From Alicyclobacillus fastidiosus (GTDB lineage Bacteria; Bacillota; Bacilli; Alicyclobacillales; Alicyclobacillaceae): DNA of 64,000 bases. Below the pieces are notes generated by a model. The model worked only from the letters and a program-made list of their open reading frames with translations, had not been told where the DNA came from and did not search any database. Position 1 is the stretch's first letter. Each line of letters starts with the position of its first letter. Location of the stretch: NCBI RefSeq assembly GCF_026651875.1, contig NZ_CP104067.1:1922001-1986000 (forward strand). Reading direction: 5' to 3'. The translations under genes and the position numbers were made by a program. Shown in pieces: positions 50,958 through 60,462 of this stretch.

Positions 50958-52244
50958 ATGAAATGGGGACGCTTTATAGCGTTCTTGCTGATGGCTGCAG
51001 TCATCATTGGTGGGACTGCGGGCTCAGTGACGAACCTCTGGAAATCGATCCCGCTGGGACTCGATTTGAAGGGTGGTTTTGACCTTTTGTACAAAATTGA
51101 ACCGCTCCCTGGCCAGCAAATCACCGCGAGTGGTAAGCAGGCGTTGTTGCAGGCGGTCGAAAATCGCGTCAACAACCTGGGTACAGCGTCGCCAATTATC
51201 GACCTGGAAGGGACGAATCAGCTGCGTGTTCAGTTGGCCGGAGCATTCAACCAGTCCAACGCTCGCAAGGTCATCGGTGAGACCGCGCAGCTGCAAATCT
51301 ATTCGAGTGCGAAAATCGATAAAAAGACCGGTCAGATTACCGGGCCGGCCGGCAAGCTGCTGGCGACGGGGAACGATTTGAAGAGCAACGCACACTGGGT
51401 TCAGGACCCGAACACAGGTGAGAACGAAGTCGCGATTTCGTTCAAACAGGCGAGCAAGTGGGAGAACATCACGCAACAGTTCTATCAGAAGCCGATCTAC
51501 GTCTTCTTGAACGGCAAGCTGCTCACGGATCCTGTGATTCAAGAGAAGATGTACACCGGCGACAGCGTGATTTCAGGCCCCACGCTGAACAGCGTACAAG
51601 CTTGTAACCAGTTGGCGAATTCGCTCAATGCCGGGGCACTCCCGTACAATCTGACCCTGCAGAGCCAAGAGAGCGTCGGACCGTCGCTCGGACAAGCCAG
51701 CCTTCAGGCCACACTGTGGGCGGGACTTATCGCAATCGTGTTGATCTTCATTTTCATGATTGTGATGTACCGCTTGGCGGGTCTAATTGCCGATTTGGCC
51801 TTGGTCGCCTACGGATATGTCACGATTGCCGTGTTTGACGGCATGCACGTCGTCCTCACCTTGTCCGGACTCGCGGCGTTGGTGCTCGGTATCGGCATGG
51901 CGGTGGACGCCAATATCATCACCTATGAGCGAATCAAGGATGAGATGCGCAATGGCCGCAGTCTTCGCTCTGCGGTAAAAATCGGAAATAAGAACGCACT
52001 GCGTACGATTTTGGATTCGAACGCGACGACGTTTATCGCTGGCGCGGTGATGTATTGGTTTGGCGAAGGGGACATTCGCGGATTCGCCGTGGCGCTGATG
52101 ATCAGCATCATCGTCAGCCTGCTGACCGCGGTCATCCTGAGCCGCATCCTGTTGTTGACGTTTACGAATTCCAATGTGGTGCGTCGACCCTGGTGGTATG
52201 GCGCGGGGAAAGGAGTGCTAAAAAACGATGAAGCCCAAGTTTGA
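50958..52244 (+). CDS. secD: Protein translocase subunit SecD
   Basis: Membrane part of the proton-driven SecDF complex that helps complete protein export. The 428-residue protein has one N-terminal membrane segment, the extracellular P1 region (about 30-240), and five C-terminal membrane segments with GLAALVLGIGMAVDANIITYERIKDE, the proton-path motif. ATG after TAAGGAGG. It overlaps secF by 17 bases. SecD and SecF are separate here, while B. subtilis has one fused protein. Confidence 0.95.
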   Translation: MKWGRFIAFLLMAAVIIGGTAGSVTNLWKSIPLGLDLKGGFDLLYKIEPLPGQQITASGKQALLQAVENRVNNLGTASPIIDLEGTNQLRVQLAGAFNQSNARKVIGETAQLQIYSSAKIDKKTGQITGPAGKLLATGNDLKSNAHWVQDPNTGENEVAISFKQASKWENITQQFYQKPIYVFLNGKLLTDPVIQEKMYTGDSVISGPTLNSVQACNQLANSLNAGALPYNLTLQSQESVGPSLGQASLQATLWAGLIAIVLIFIFMIVMYRLAGLIADLALVAYGYVTIAVFDGMHVVLTLSGLAALVLGIGMAVDANIITYERIKDEMRNGRSLRSAVKIGNKNALRTILDSNATTFIAGAVMYWFGEGDIRGFAVALMISIIVSLLTAVILSRILLLTFTNSNVVRRPWWYGAGKGVLKNDEAQV

Positions 52245-53151
52245 CATCATTCGTTTGAGCAAGTGGTTCTTTCTCCTCTCCGGGGCCATCACGGTGGCGG
52301 GACTTATCGTCTTTGCCACACTCGGGTTCAATCTGGGGACGGACTTTATAGCCGGGTCTCGGGTGCAGATCACGTTCGACAAACCAGTTGACCAGACGAA
52401 GGTTACGCAGATGTTCAATTCGCTCGGACTCCACATCGACGATACGGCCTTGACGGAGGGCGGAGTCCAACGAAATGTGGCGATTGTACAATTTCCGGAA
52501 ATCATTTCTGGCGCTCAACAAGATAAGCTGGATCAGGCTGAGGTTTCGTATTTCGGCAAGCAATTGCCCACCGACGTCCAGACTGTAGATCCATATGTAG
52601 CGGCGCAGACTGCGCGCAAGGCGGTGTATTCCGTACTGATTGCGGCCGCGTTTATCGTCGTCTACATCGCGATTCGATTCGAGTTCCGCTTCGCCATTGC
52701 CGGGATTGTCGCACTGTTGCACGACGCGTTCATCGTTCTCGCGGCGTTCGCGCTCTTGCGCCGGGAGGTAGATCTCACGTTCATTGCGGCCATTCTGACG
52801 ATTGTGGGCTACTCCATCAACGACACCATCGTCATCTTTGACCGCATTCGAGAGAACTTGAAAATCGTCAAGCCCAAAGATGTCGACACCTTGAAACAAC
52901 TGGTCAATCGAAGCCTGTGGCAGACGATGTCGCGCTCGATTAACACCGTGATCACCGTGCTCATCGCAGCGGTCATCCTCTACTTCTTCGGCGGCGTGTC
53001 GATTCGCAACTTCACGTTCGCGCTGATCATCGGGCTCGTGTCCGGTGCATACAGCTCCATTTTTATCGCGAGTCCGCTGTGGGTCGCATGGCGTGGCCGC
53101 TCTCTCAAGGGTGGCAAAGGCCAGTCGCCGACGAAGACCAAACCAGTGTGA
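52228..53151 (+). CDS. secF: Protein translocase subunit SecF
   Basis: A 307-residue partner of SecD, six membrane segments. LGTDFIAGSRVQITF in the P4 region and TFIAAILTIVGYSINDTIVIFDRIREN are the family signatures. ATG at 52228 sits inside the 3' end of secD, which indicates translational coupling. A strong terminator follows. Confidence 0.95.
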   Translation: MKPKFDIIRLSKWFFLLSGAITVAGLIVFATLGFNLGTDFIAGSRVQITFDKPVDQTKVTQMFNSLGLHIDDTALTEGGVQRNVAIVQFPEIISGAQQDKLDQAEVSYFGKQLPTDVQTVDPYVAAQTARKAVYSVLIAAAFIVVYIAIRFEFRFAIAGIVALLHDAFIVLAAFALLRREVDLTFIAAILTIVGYSINDTIVIFDRIRENLKIVKPKDVDTLKQLVNRSLWQTMSRSINTVITVLIAAVILYFFGGVSIRNFTFALIIGLVSGAYSSIFIASPLWVAWRGRSLKGGKGQSPTKTKPV

Positions 53152-53168
53152 TGCGAGGGTTTTACACG

Positions 53169-53198
53169 GAAAGCGCTCCCTTTGGAGCGCTTTCTTTA
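53169..53198 (+). terminator. Terminator after secDF
   Basis: GAAAGCGCTCC (53169-53179) pairs with GGAGCGCTTTC (53184-53194), loop CTTT, then TTTATC. Confidence 0.92.
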
Positions 53199-53257
53199 TC
53201 TTTCCTTGCCGAGTCGGGTAGGCTGTTTATAGAGATGTATTTGTGGGAGGCAGGCTG

Positions 53258-54211
53258 TTGAGCGCCCTGACGAGAGACGAACGACGTGGAAATCAGGTTG
53301 CCTACGCGAATGCAGTAGTCAATGTGCTACTGGCAATCGGCAAAGGCATTGTGGGAGTGATTGCGGGCAGTGAGGCCTTGGTGGCGGATGCAGTTCATTC
53401 CGCTGCGGACCTGATCGGCTCGCTTGCTGTGATCATCGGTATGCGCATCGCGAGAAAGCCGCCGGATGAAGACCATCCATATGGACACGGCAAGGCCGAA
53501 CTCATCGCCTCCATCATCGTGGCCGGATTTCTCGTGGCGGCAGCAGTAGAGGTGGGCTATACATCCGCTACGTCGCTCTTTCACAAGCCCACTCGCCCCG
53601 ACAGTATCGCAGCGTATGCGGCGCTCGCCGCGATGATTGTCAAGGAATGTCTATATCACTTCAATATCCGTTTGGGGAAACGACTTCGCAGCAAGAGCTT
53701 GATTGCCAGTGCCTACGACCATCGTTCCGATGTATACTCGTCTATGGCCGCGTTTATCGGCATTGGTCTCTCGCTGCTCGGACACCATCTACATATTCAC
53801 TTGCTCTTGTATATGGATTCTGTGGCAGGTATCTTTGTCGCCATTCTCGTATTAAAGATGGCGATAGAAATCGCCAAGGATTCGCTGCAGAGCTTGATGG
53901 ACCGCGTCGTGCTCGAGGAGCAGGACCTCGCCCCGTACATCCAGGCCGCAACAAGCGTAGACGGGGTCGAGTGCATCGACGAGATCCGCGTTCGAGACCA
54001 CGGCCAGTATGTCATCGTCGACTTGGAGATCGGTGTCGACGCGCACATCACCGTCGCAGCAGGTCACGATATCGCGGCGCGCGTAAGGTCCGAGATGAGA
54101 GTGGAATTTGATCGCATTCAAGACGTGTTCGTCCACGTCAATCCATATTACAGCCCAGAAGAGAGGAAAGACGAACGTGCCGACACAAACCCCGCTTTGG
54201 CTGACCGCTAG
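53258..54211 (+). CDS. Cation diffusion facilitator family transporter
   Basis: A 317-residue CDF efflux protein for divalent metals. Six membrane segments; HSAADLIGS with the metal-site H-S-x-x-D, DHPYGHGK motif after it, a second site in SAYDHRSDVYSS, and a cytoplasmic C-terminal domain (about 210-300) ending VFVHVNPYY. Metal (Zn, Mn, Fe) cannot be decided. TTG at 53258 has GTGGGAGGC 7 bases upstream. Its end overlaps the recJ start by 35 bases. Confidence 0.9.
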   Translation: MSALTRDERRGNQVAYANAVVNVLLAIGKGIVGVIAGSEALVADAVHSAADLIGSLAVIIGMRIARKPPDEDHPYGHGKAELIASIIVAGFLVAAAVEVGYTSATSLFHKPTRPDSIAAYAALAAMIVKECLYHFNIRLGKRLRSKSLIASAYDHRSDVYSSMAAFIGIGLSLLGHHLHIHLLLYMDSVAGIFVAILVLKMAIEIAKDSLQSLMDRVVLEEQDLAPYIQAATSVDGVECIDEIRVRDHGQYVIVDLEIGVDAHITVAAGHDIAARVRSEMRVEFDRIQDVFVHVNPYYSPEERKDERADTNPALADR

Positions 54212-56156
54212 CATCTCCGACGAGATGGTGGAGGCTATCGCCAAGGCGTTAGATTTGCCCCGACGGGTAGCACGCTGGCTGCTTGCGCGAAATATCAAGA
54301 CGCCGGAAGAGGCTCGTCGGTTTCTGTATGCACGAGAACAGTATTCCGATCCATTCGATTTTCACGAGATGCGCCAGGCTGTGGACCGCATTCAACGGGC
54401 GATTGCAGGTGCCCAGACCATCGTCATCGTCGGCGACTACGACGTCGACGGCGTAACGGCCAGTACGATTCTAGCGAGTGAGCTTCAGGTGCTTGGCGCT
54501 ACATGGGCGTGTCTGATTCCCGAACGCGTTGCCGATGGATATGGGCTGAGCGCAGGCCTCGTGGAACGCGCTGCACAACGCGGGGCGGACCTCATCATCA
54601 CCGTCGACAACGGGATACGGGCGCATGCCGCCATCGATTTAGCGCTCGACCTCGGCATCGATGTCATTGTCACAGACCATCACGAGCCGGACGACGAGCC
54701 GCTGCCAGAGTGCACGGCCGTCGTGCACTGGTCGAGGCACGAGTGCCCCGACGACGCCATCGTGCTGTCGGGGGCGGGCGTTGCGTGGAAGCTCTGTCAG
54801 GCGCTCGCGCACCTTTCGCGCCCGGGAACAAGCACATCCGATCACGCCGATTGGATCCTCGGCCTCGCGGCACTCGGCGCCATCAGTGATATCATGCCGA
54901 TGCGCGGCGAGAATCGAAGACTCATTCGCGAAGGCTTGGCGGCGTTGCGCTTGTGCAGGCGGCCAGGGTGGCTGGCGCTGTGTGACAGGGCGCGCGTCAA
55001 TCCAGACGAGCTGTCCGTCACGGGTGTATCGTGGCGGATCGCACCTCGCATGAATGCCGCCGGGCGGATGTCGAGCGCCATCGTCGCGTTCAACCTCCTG
55101 ATGGCCGGCAGTCGAACGCAGGCTGGGGAGCTTGCCGACGAAATCGAGCAATTGAACGCAAACCGAAAACGGCTGACCGATGAAGCGGTTCTCGCCGCAC
55201 AAGCGGCTGTCGAATCCGACTACGTCGATCGGCGTCCCGCGGGTATCGTGGTGGCTGGACCCTGGCCGCTTGGGGTCGTTGGAATTGTCGCCGCGAAATT
55301 GGTCGATCGCTACGGCTGCCCGGCCATCGTTTTCTCCGACTCCGGCGAGGACGTCATGCGCGGCTCTGGCCGCGCGCCTGAGGGATTTTCGCTGCACGAT
55401 GCGCTCACCGCCTGTAGCTCGCTGTTACACCATTTCGGTGGACATGATGCGGCGGTTGGCTGTGGTGTGGAGCGAGGTCAAATCCACGCGTTTCGCGAGG
55501 CGTTTGAGGCTGTGGTGGAAGCTGCACCGAGGGCCGACGAGGCCCAGGCCGAAATTGTGGCGGACGATTTTCTGCCGCTTGAAGAGGCCACGATGGACAC
55601 GCTCGCGTGGACGCAGCGATTTTCTCCACACGGTCCGGAAAACCAGCCTTTGCGTTTCTTTGTCGGCCCGGCTGTCGTCAAGTCGGTGACGCCGCTTGGG
55701 GACGGAACGCATGTGCGGCTGCGGCTGCAGGAGGGGAAGACGGAGGGTGACGTCGTTTGGTTTCAAGCGCCTGAAGGCGCCAAGTCGAGGGTGCAGGTTG
55801 GCCAATTGATCGGCGTGGTTGCGGAGCTTGAGGAAAATGTTTGGCGCGGGACGCGTCGCGTACAACTGCGCGTGACAGACGGTTGGCTGCTCGACGAACC
55901 GGTCATGCGCGACGTGTTCGCAGTGTTCTATCGACACTTGCACAAAGAGCGAGTGGTCGAACGAGAACGGTTCTATCAGCTTGCCAAGGGACAAGATGTG
56001 GCGAAAGTGGACGTCATCTTAGAGACTTTTGTGGAGTTGGGATTTGCCGCATGTCATAATGGTGCGTATCATGTTCTTGAGGCCGTTCAACCGCATGACT
56101 TGCGCGAAGCCATTTCATATCAGGCCCATCTGAGAAGTCACTTCGTGGCCTTATGA
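54177..56156 (+). CDS. recJ: Single-strand DNA exonuclease RecJ
   Basis: A 659-residue 5'-3' ssDNA exonuclease of the DHH phosphoesterase family. Motifs: VIVGDYDVDGVTAS near 84, TVDNGIRAH, VTDHHEPDDE, SWRIAPRMNAAGRM, and the DHHA1 motif GGHDAAVGC near 420. It is shorter than B. subtilis RecJ (about 786), mainly in the C-terminal region. GTG at 54177 follows AGAGAGGAAAG, inside the CDF gene, so the two are coupled. Downstream are apt and rel as in B. subtilis. Confidence 0.95.
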   Translation: MPTQTPLWLTASISDEMVEAIAKALDLPRRVARWLLARNIKTPEEARRFLYAREQYSDPFDFHEMRQAVDRIQRAIAGAQTIVIVGDYDVDGVTASTILASELQVLGATWACLIPERVADGYGLSAGLVERAAQRGADLIITVDNGIRAHAAIDLALDLGIDVIVTDHHEPDDEPLPECTAVVHWSRHECPDDAIVLSGAGVAWKLCQALAHLSRPGTSTSDHADWILGLAALGAISDIMPMRGENRRLIREGLAALRLCRRPGWLALCDRARVNPDELSVTGVSWRIAPRMNAAGRMSSAIVAFNLLMAGSRTQAGELADEIEQLNANRKRLTDEAVLAAQAAVESDYVDRRPAGIVVAGPWPLGVVGIVAAKLVDRYGCPAIVFSDSGEDVMRGSGRAPEGFSLHDALTACSSLLHHFGGHDAAVGCGVERGQIHAFREAFEAVVEAAPRADEAQAEIVADDFLPLEEATMDTLAWTQRFSPHGPENQPLRFFVGPAVVKSVTPLGDGTHVRLRLQEGKTEGDVVWFQAPEGAKSRVQVGQLIGVVAELEENVWRGTRRVQLRVTDGWLLDEPVMRDVFAVFYRHLHKERVVERERFYQLAKGQDVAKVDVILETFVELGFAACHNGAYHVLEAVQPHDLREAISYQAHLRSHFVAL

Positions 56157-56217
56157 CAAGGACAATTACCCTGTTCGGACACACTTGCCGGACAGTTATA
56201 ACAAGGAGAGAACTTGA

Positions 56218-56742
56218 TTGACGATAGACTTTCGCAATTTGATTCGAGACATTCCTGATTTCCCCAAGAAAGGGATTCTATTTCGCGATATCACGCCTCT
56301 GTTAGCAGATGGACCGGCGTACAAGGCGGCGATTGAGCAACTCGGCGAACAGGCCAAGGCGTGGGGCGCCGAAGTGATCGTCGGACCAGAAGCGCGCGGA
56401 TACGTGGTGGGGGCCCCGTTGTCGTACGCGCTTGAGGTCGGGTTTGTCCCGGTGCGCAAGCGCGGTAAGCTCCCGTCCACGACCGTTTCCGTGACGTATG
56501 ATTTGGAGTACGGACAGGATATGCTGGAAATTCATACGGATGCGATTAAACCCGGTCAAAAGGTCGTTCTTGCGGATGATCTGTTGGCGACTGGGGGGAC
56601 CATGGCGGCCACCATCGAACTCGTTGAGAAACTCGGTGGAATTGTCGTTGGGGCAGCGTTCTTTATTGAGCTTTTGCCGTTAAATGGGCGGGAGAAACTG
56701 GGGAATATCCCGGTGCGAACGCTCGTTCAATATGAAGACTAA
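56218..56742 (+). CDS. apt: Adenine phosphoribosyltransferase
   Basis: Salvages adenine to AMP. The 174-residue protein has IPDFPKKGILFRDITPLL, the GPEARGY motif and the PRPP-binding loop VVLADDLLATGGTMAA. TTG start at 56218 after AAGGAGAG. It is 31 bases before rel; the link between nucleotide salvage and the stringent response is conserved in Bacillales. Confidence 0.96.
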   Translation: MTIDFRNLIRDIPDFPKKGILFRDITPLLADGPAYKAAIEQLGEQAKAWGAEVIVGPEARGYVVGAPLSYALEVGFVPVRKRGKLPSTTVSVTYDLEYGQDMLEIHTDAIKPGQKVVLADDLLATGGTMAATIELVEKLGGIVVGAAFFIELLPLNGREKLGNIPVRTLVQYED

Positions 56743-56773
56743 AACGCTTTGAGCGAGTGGGGGGGAGAGCGGC

Positions 56774-58945
56774 ATGTCTGAACAGACGATTGACGCGCTT
56801 TGCGAGCAATTAAAGACATACTGTAGCGCAGATGAGGTGGCAAACGTTCGTGCGGCGTATCTGTTCGCAGAACGGGCACATGCTGGTCAACAACGCATGT
56901 CTGGGGAGCCTTATATCACCCACCCGCTCGCTGTGGCGTTTATCCTGGCCGGGCTTCAGCTCGATGCGACAGCCATCATTGCAGCTCTGCTTCACGATGT
57001 CGTCGAGGACACCGAAGTGACCGACGCGAACCTTCTCCAGAATTTTGGAGCTGAAGTCGCCGCGCTTGTCGACGGCGTGACAAAGTTAAAGCGGATCAAG
57101 TTTGATTCGCGGGAAGAGCAGCAGGCAGAGAACCTCCGCAAGATGTTCATGGCGATGGCGAAGGACATCCGGGTGCTCATCATTAAATTGGCGGACAGGC
57201 TTCACAATATGCGCACGATTCGCTACCAGACCCCCGAGACACAGCGGCGCAAGGCGCGTGAAACGCTTGAGATCTTCGCCCCCCTCGCGCACCGTTTGGG
57301 GATCAACACCATCAAGTGGGAGTTGGAAGACATCTCCCTGCGCTATCTCAACCCGCAGCAATACTACCGCATTGTCAACTTGATGGCGCGCAAGCGGCAA
57401 GAGCGTGAGCAGTTTATCGATGGTGTGATGGACCTCTTGCGTGAGAAACTCACAGAGCTTCACCTGAAAGCGGAGGTCAGTGGCCGGGCCAAGCACATCT
57501 ACAGCATCTACCGCAAGATGACCACGCAGCACAAAGAGTTCAACGAAATTTACGATCTCTTCGCCATCCGCGTCACGGTCGAAAGCATCAAGGATTGCTA
57601 CGGCGTGCTGGGCGTCATCCACACCATGTGGAAGCCGATGCCGGGGCGGTTTAAAGATTACATCGCCATGCCAAAGGCAAATATGTACCAAAGTTTGCAC
57701 ACCACCGTGATCGGGCCAAACGGTGAACCGCTGGAAATCCAGATCCGCACGTGGGAGATGCACCAGACGGCGGAATATGGAATCGCGGCGCACTGGGTCT
57801 ACAAGGAAGGCAATGCTTCACAGCGCGCGGAGGGCGATTTTGCGAAGAAACTGGCGTGGTTCCGCGAGGTTCTCGAATGGCAGCAGGACTTCCGCGACGC
57901 TCAGGAATTTATGGAGACGCTGAAGATTGACCTCTTTTCAGACCAGGTCTTCGTGTTTACGCCAAAGGGTGATGTGATTGAACTGCCCGCGGGGTCGGTT
58001 CCCATCGACTTCGCATACCGGATTCACACCGCCATTGGCAATCGATGTATCGGCGCGAAGGTCAACGGAAAAATGGTGCCGCTCGACTATCGGCTGCGCA
58101 CGGGCGATATCGTCGAAGTCGCCACTTCGAAACACAGTTATGGACCGAGTCGTGACTGGCTGAAAATCGTACAATCCTCACAGGCGAAGAGCAAAATTCG
58201 CCAGTGGTTCAAGCGTGAGAAACGCGAGGAGAACATCGCTCGCGGGCGGGAACTCATCGAGAAGGAACTGTTGCGCCAACGTCTGGATCCAAAGCAGTTG
58301 ATGGCCGCCCCATTCTTCAATGAGGCCTTGCACAAGTTTAGTTTTGGCAAGGATGAAGACCTGTTTGCCGCGGTTGGCTACGGCGGGATGAGCGCGGCTC
58401 AAGTCGTCACGCGGTTGGTCGAGGCTCATCGCAGGAGTCAGGACGAGAAGCCGGTCGATTCCCTGTCGCTCACGTCGAAGACGCAGCAAAAGCCGAGTGA
58501 CACAGGCGTGCGCGTTAAAGGGGTGGACAACTTACTCATCCGTTTTGCGCGTTGTTGTCATCCTGTACCTGGGGACGAGATCGTGGGATTTGTCACGCGA
58601 GGTCGCGGTGTGTCGGTTCACCGCACAGACTGTCCGAACGTGGAATCACTCACGGCGGACGGAACGCGGGCACTGGAAGTCGAGTGGGCGACGAGTAAGG
58701 ATTGGTCCTACAACGCCGAGATAGAAGTCACGGCGTTAGACAGGCATGGGCTTGTGAACGAAGTGATGAACGCCATCGCCGAGACGAAAACGGATATCAC
58801 GGCTGTGAGTGCTCGCGCAGATGCGAAGAAAATCGCGCATATTCACATGAGTGTTCGCATCCGCAACTTGGACCACCTTCGAAGTGTCGTTGAACGGTTG
58901 AAACGCTTAAAGGACATTTACAGCGTGAGAAGAATGGTGCAGTGA
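56774..58945 (+). CDS. relA: Bifunctional (p)ppGpp synthetase/hydrolase Rel
   Basis: A 723-residue RelA/SpoT protein. The N-terminal HD hydrolase site is intact (ALLHDVVEDTEVTD), the synthetase has GRFKDYIAMPKANMYQSLHTTV, then TGS (DQVFVFTPKGDVIELPAGS), a zinc-finger region with RCCHPVPGDEIVG, and a C-terminal ACT domain. Both activities should be functional, as expected for the single long RSH of Firmicutes. ATG after GGGGGAGAG. Confidence 0.97.
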   Translation: MSEQTIDALCEQLKTYCSADEVANVRAAYLFAERAHAGQQRMSGEPYITHPLAVAFILAGLQLDATAIIAALLHDVVEDTEVTDANLLQNFGAEVAALVDGVTKLKRIKFDSREEQQAENLRKMFMAMAKDIRVLIIKLADRLHNMRTIRYQTPETQRRKARETLEIFAPLAHRLGINTIKWELEDISLRYLNPQQYYRIVNLMARKRQEREQFIDGVMDLLREKLTELHLKAEVSGRAKHIYSIYRKMTTQHKEFNEIYDLFAIRVTVESIKDCYGVLGVIHTMWKPMPGRFKDYIAMPKANMYQSLHTTVIGPNGEPLEIQIRTWEMHQTAEYGIAAHWVYKEGNASQRAEGDFAKKLAWFREVLEWQQDFRDAQEFMETLKIDLFSDQVFVFTPKGDVIELPAGSVPIDFAYRIHTAIGNRCIGAKVNGKMVPLDYRLRTGDIVEVATSKHSYGPSRDWLKIVQSSQAKSKIRQWFKREKREENIARGRELIEKELLRQRLDPKQLMAAPFFNEALHKFSFGKDEDLFAAVGYGGMSAAQVVTRLVEAHRRSQDEKPVDSLSLTSKTQQKPSDTGVRVKGVDNLLIRFARCCHPVPGDEIVGFVTRGRGVSVHRTDCPNVESLTADGTRALEVEWATSKDWSYNAEIEVTALDRHGLVNEVMNAIAETKTDITAVSARADAKKIAHIHMSVRIRNLDHLRSVVERLKRLKDIYSVRRMVQ

Positions 58946-58957
58946 GGAGAGTCTTGT

Positions 58958-59407
58958 ATGCGGATTGTTGTGCAGCGCAGTGGTCCGGCGCGCGTCGAGG
59001 TGGACGGTCGGGTGACGGGGGAAATTGCATCTGGCCTGGTTCTACTCGTCGGCGTTGGGCGCGGGGACACGGAGGACGATGCCGATTATCTGGCGGACAA
59101 AGTCGCGCATCTTCGGATCTTCGCCGATGAAGATGGGAAGATGGGCCGCGACATCACCGAGGTGGGTGGCAGCGTGCTCTCCGTCAGTCAGTTCACCCTC
59201 TACGGCGACGTTCGCAAGGGACGCCGCCCAAGCTACGCACAAGCCGCAGAGCCGGAGGAGGCGAATCGCCTCTACGAGTATTTCAACGAGCGGTTGCGGG
59301 CGGTGGGATTATCGGTTCAGACAGGTGTCTTTCGGGCGATGATGGACGTACATCTGGTCAACGATGGACCCGTGACCATTCTACTCGATAGCGCCAAGAA
59401 TTTTTGA
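58958..59407 (+). CDS. dtd: D-aminoacyl-tRNA deacylase
   Basis: A 149-residue DTD1-type enzyme that removes D-amino acids from t[24 protein letters not shown] carries the S-Q-F-T-L motif, and [11 protein letters not shown] the G-P motif. ATG after GAGGAG, 12 bases from rel, as in B. subtilis relA-dtd. Confidence 0.95.
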   Translation: MRIVVQRSGPARVEVDGRVTGEIASGLVLLVGVGRGDTEDDADYLADKVAHLRIFADEDGKMGRDITEVGGSVLSVSQFTLYGDVRKGRRPSYAQAAEPEEANRLYEYFNERLRAVGLSVQTGVFRAMMDVHLVNDGPVTILLDSAKNF

Positions 59408-59456
59408 CATTGGTTCGCGCATGGTCATCTTTGACGTAGAAGAGGAGGCAATGAGG

Positions 59457-60107
59457 ATGGAAGTACGCCGCTTTGTGGTCAGTCCCTTGCGGTCCAACTG
59501 TTACGTCCTATCGGAGTCGCTCAGACCGGGCAGCCCGGCCGTGATCATCGACCCTGGGTACGACGAGTTGGAGGGCGTATTCGAATACATCGAACAACAC
59601 GGATTGCGTGTTGTAGCCAATTGGAACACGCACGCGCATTTCGACCACGTGCTGGGCGTCGATCTCGTTCGCGACAAGTATCACTGCCCCGCTTACGTGC
59701 ATAAGGCGGATGCAGACATTTGGGCGCGCACGCCACTCAATGCGATGCGATGGATAGGCAAGGAATGCGCTTTGCTGCGTACCCCGGACGGGTATTTGGC
59801 CGACGGCGATGTGTTGACGCTTGGATCAGAGGCGTTTACAGTCTGGCATACGCCTGGACACTCCCCTGGTGGGGTTTGTTTTGTGGGCACTTCCCTCGCC
59901 GTCACAGGAGACACGTTATTCAAGGGGACGGTCGGTCGGACAGACCTTGAGGAATCGAGCCCGGAAGCGATGGAAGCTTCGTTGGAACGAATCCTTGCGT
60001 GGGACGATGAACTGCTCTTGTATCCGGGCCATGGCGACGAGACGACGATGAGCGAAGAGCGGGAGAAAAACCGCTTCTTGCGAATCGCGGCGCGCGGCGG
60101 TCGATAA
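59457..60107 (+). CDS. Metallo-beta-lactamase fold hydrolase (glyoxalase II-like)
   Basis: A 216-residue MBL-fold protein. The metal motif NTHAHFDHVLG (HxHxDH), the third ligand in HTPGHSPGG, D in VTGDTLF and the last His in LYPGHGDET are all present. The length and motif spacing match small glyoxalase II-like hydrolases that follow rel-dtd in many Bacillales. ATG 59457 is preferred over 59451 because GAGGAGG then lies at a normal distance. Substrate unknown. Confidence 0.9.
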   Translation: MEVRRFVVSPLRSNCYVLSESLRPGSPAVIIDPGYDELEGVFEYIEQHGLRVVANWNTHAHFDHVLGVDLVRDKYHCPAYVHKADADIWARTPLNAMRWIGKECALLRTPDGYLADGDVLTLGSEAFTVWHTPGHSPGGVCFVGTSLAVTGDTLFKGTVGRTDLEESSPEAMEASLERILAWDDELLLYPGHGDETTMSEEREKNRFLRIAARGGR

Positions 60108-60122
60108 TCGTACGGATGGTGC

Positions 60123-60188
60123 GATACAAAGTCTGGGCTGTACCGATGGAACACGTTTTGTCGGTACAGCCCAGACTTTTTTGTATCG
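60123..60188 (+). terminator. Long terminator after the metallo-hydrolase gene
   Basis: A perfect 19-bp stem (60128-60146 with 60161-60179) extended by GATAC/GTATC, with T-run 60177-60182. One of the strongest hairpins in the window. Confidence 0.93.
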
Positions 60189-60235
60189 ATTTCAGGATCA
60201 TCGTTCAAGCTACGGTTGAGTAGGAGGCATCAGCG

Positions 60236-60460
60236 ATGATCAATCATGAGATTCATGCGTCTCACAAGTGTTTCGTGTGTGACCACAACATTCCGTGGAC
60301 AGGAGATGTCTTTGGCAACGTCATCATCAGTCACGGCAATGAGGTGGATGCTACTATTGCGGTCAGCGCACAGCAGGGCGACTATGTGGAGTGCTCGGTG
60401 CAACTCCAGTGTCCAGAGTGTGGCGGCGTCAACCAGTTCAAGGTTCTACATCACAGGTGA
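60236..60460 (+). CDS. Small zinc-ribbon protein of unknown function
   Basis: A 74-residue protein with two CxxC pairs: HKCFVCDHNI near 11-16 and QCPECGG near 58-63, which would bind one zinc. Between them is a beta-rich stretch of about 40 residues. ATG at 60236 has TAGGAGGC 8 bases upstream. It is followed at once by the minus-strand GGDEF-EAL gene. I recognise no named family. Confidence 0.7.
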   Translation: MINHEIHASHKCFVCDHNIPWTGDVFGNVIISHGNEVDATIAVSAQQGDYVECSVQLQCPECGGVNQFKVLHHR

Positions 60461-60462
60461 CG

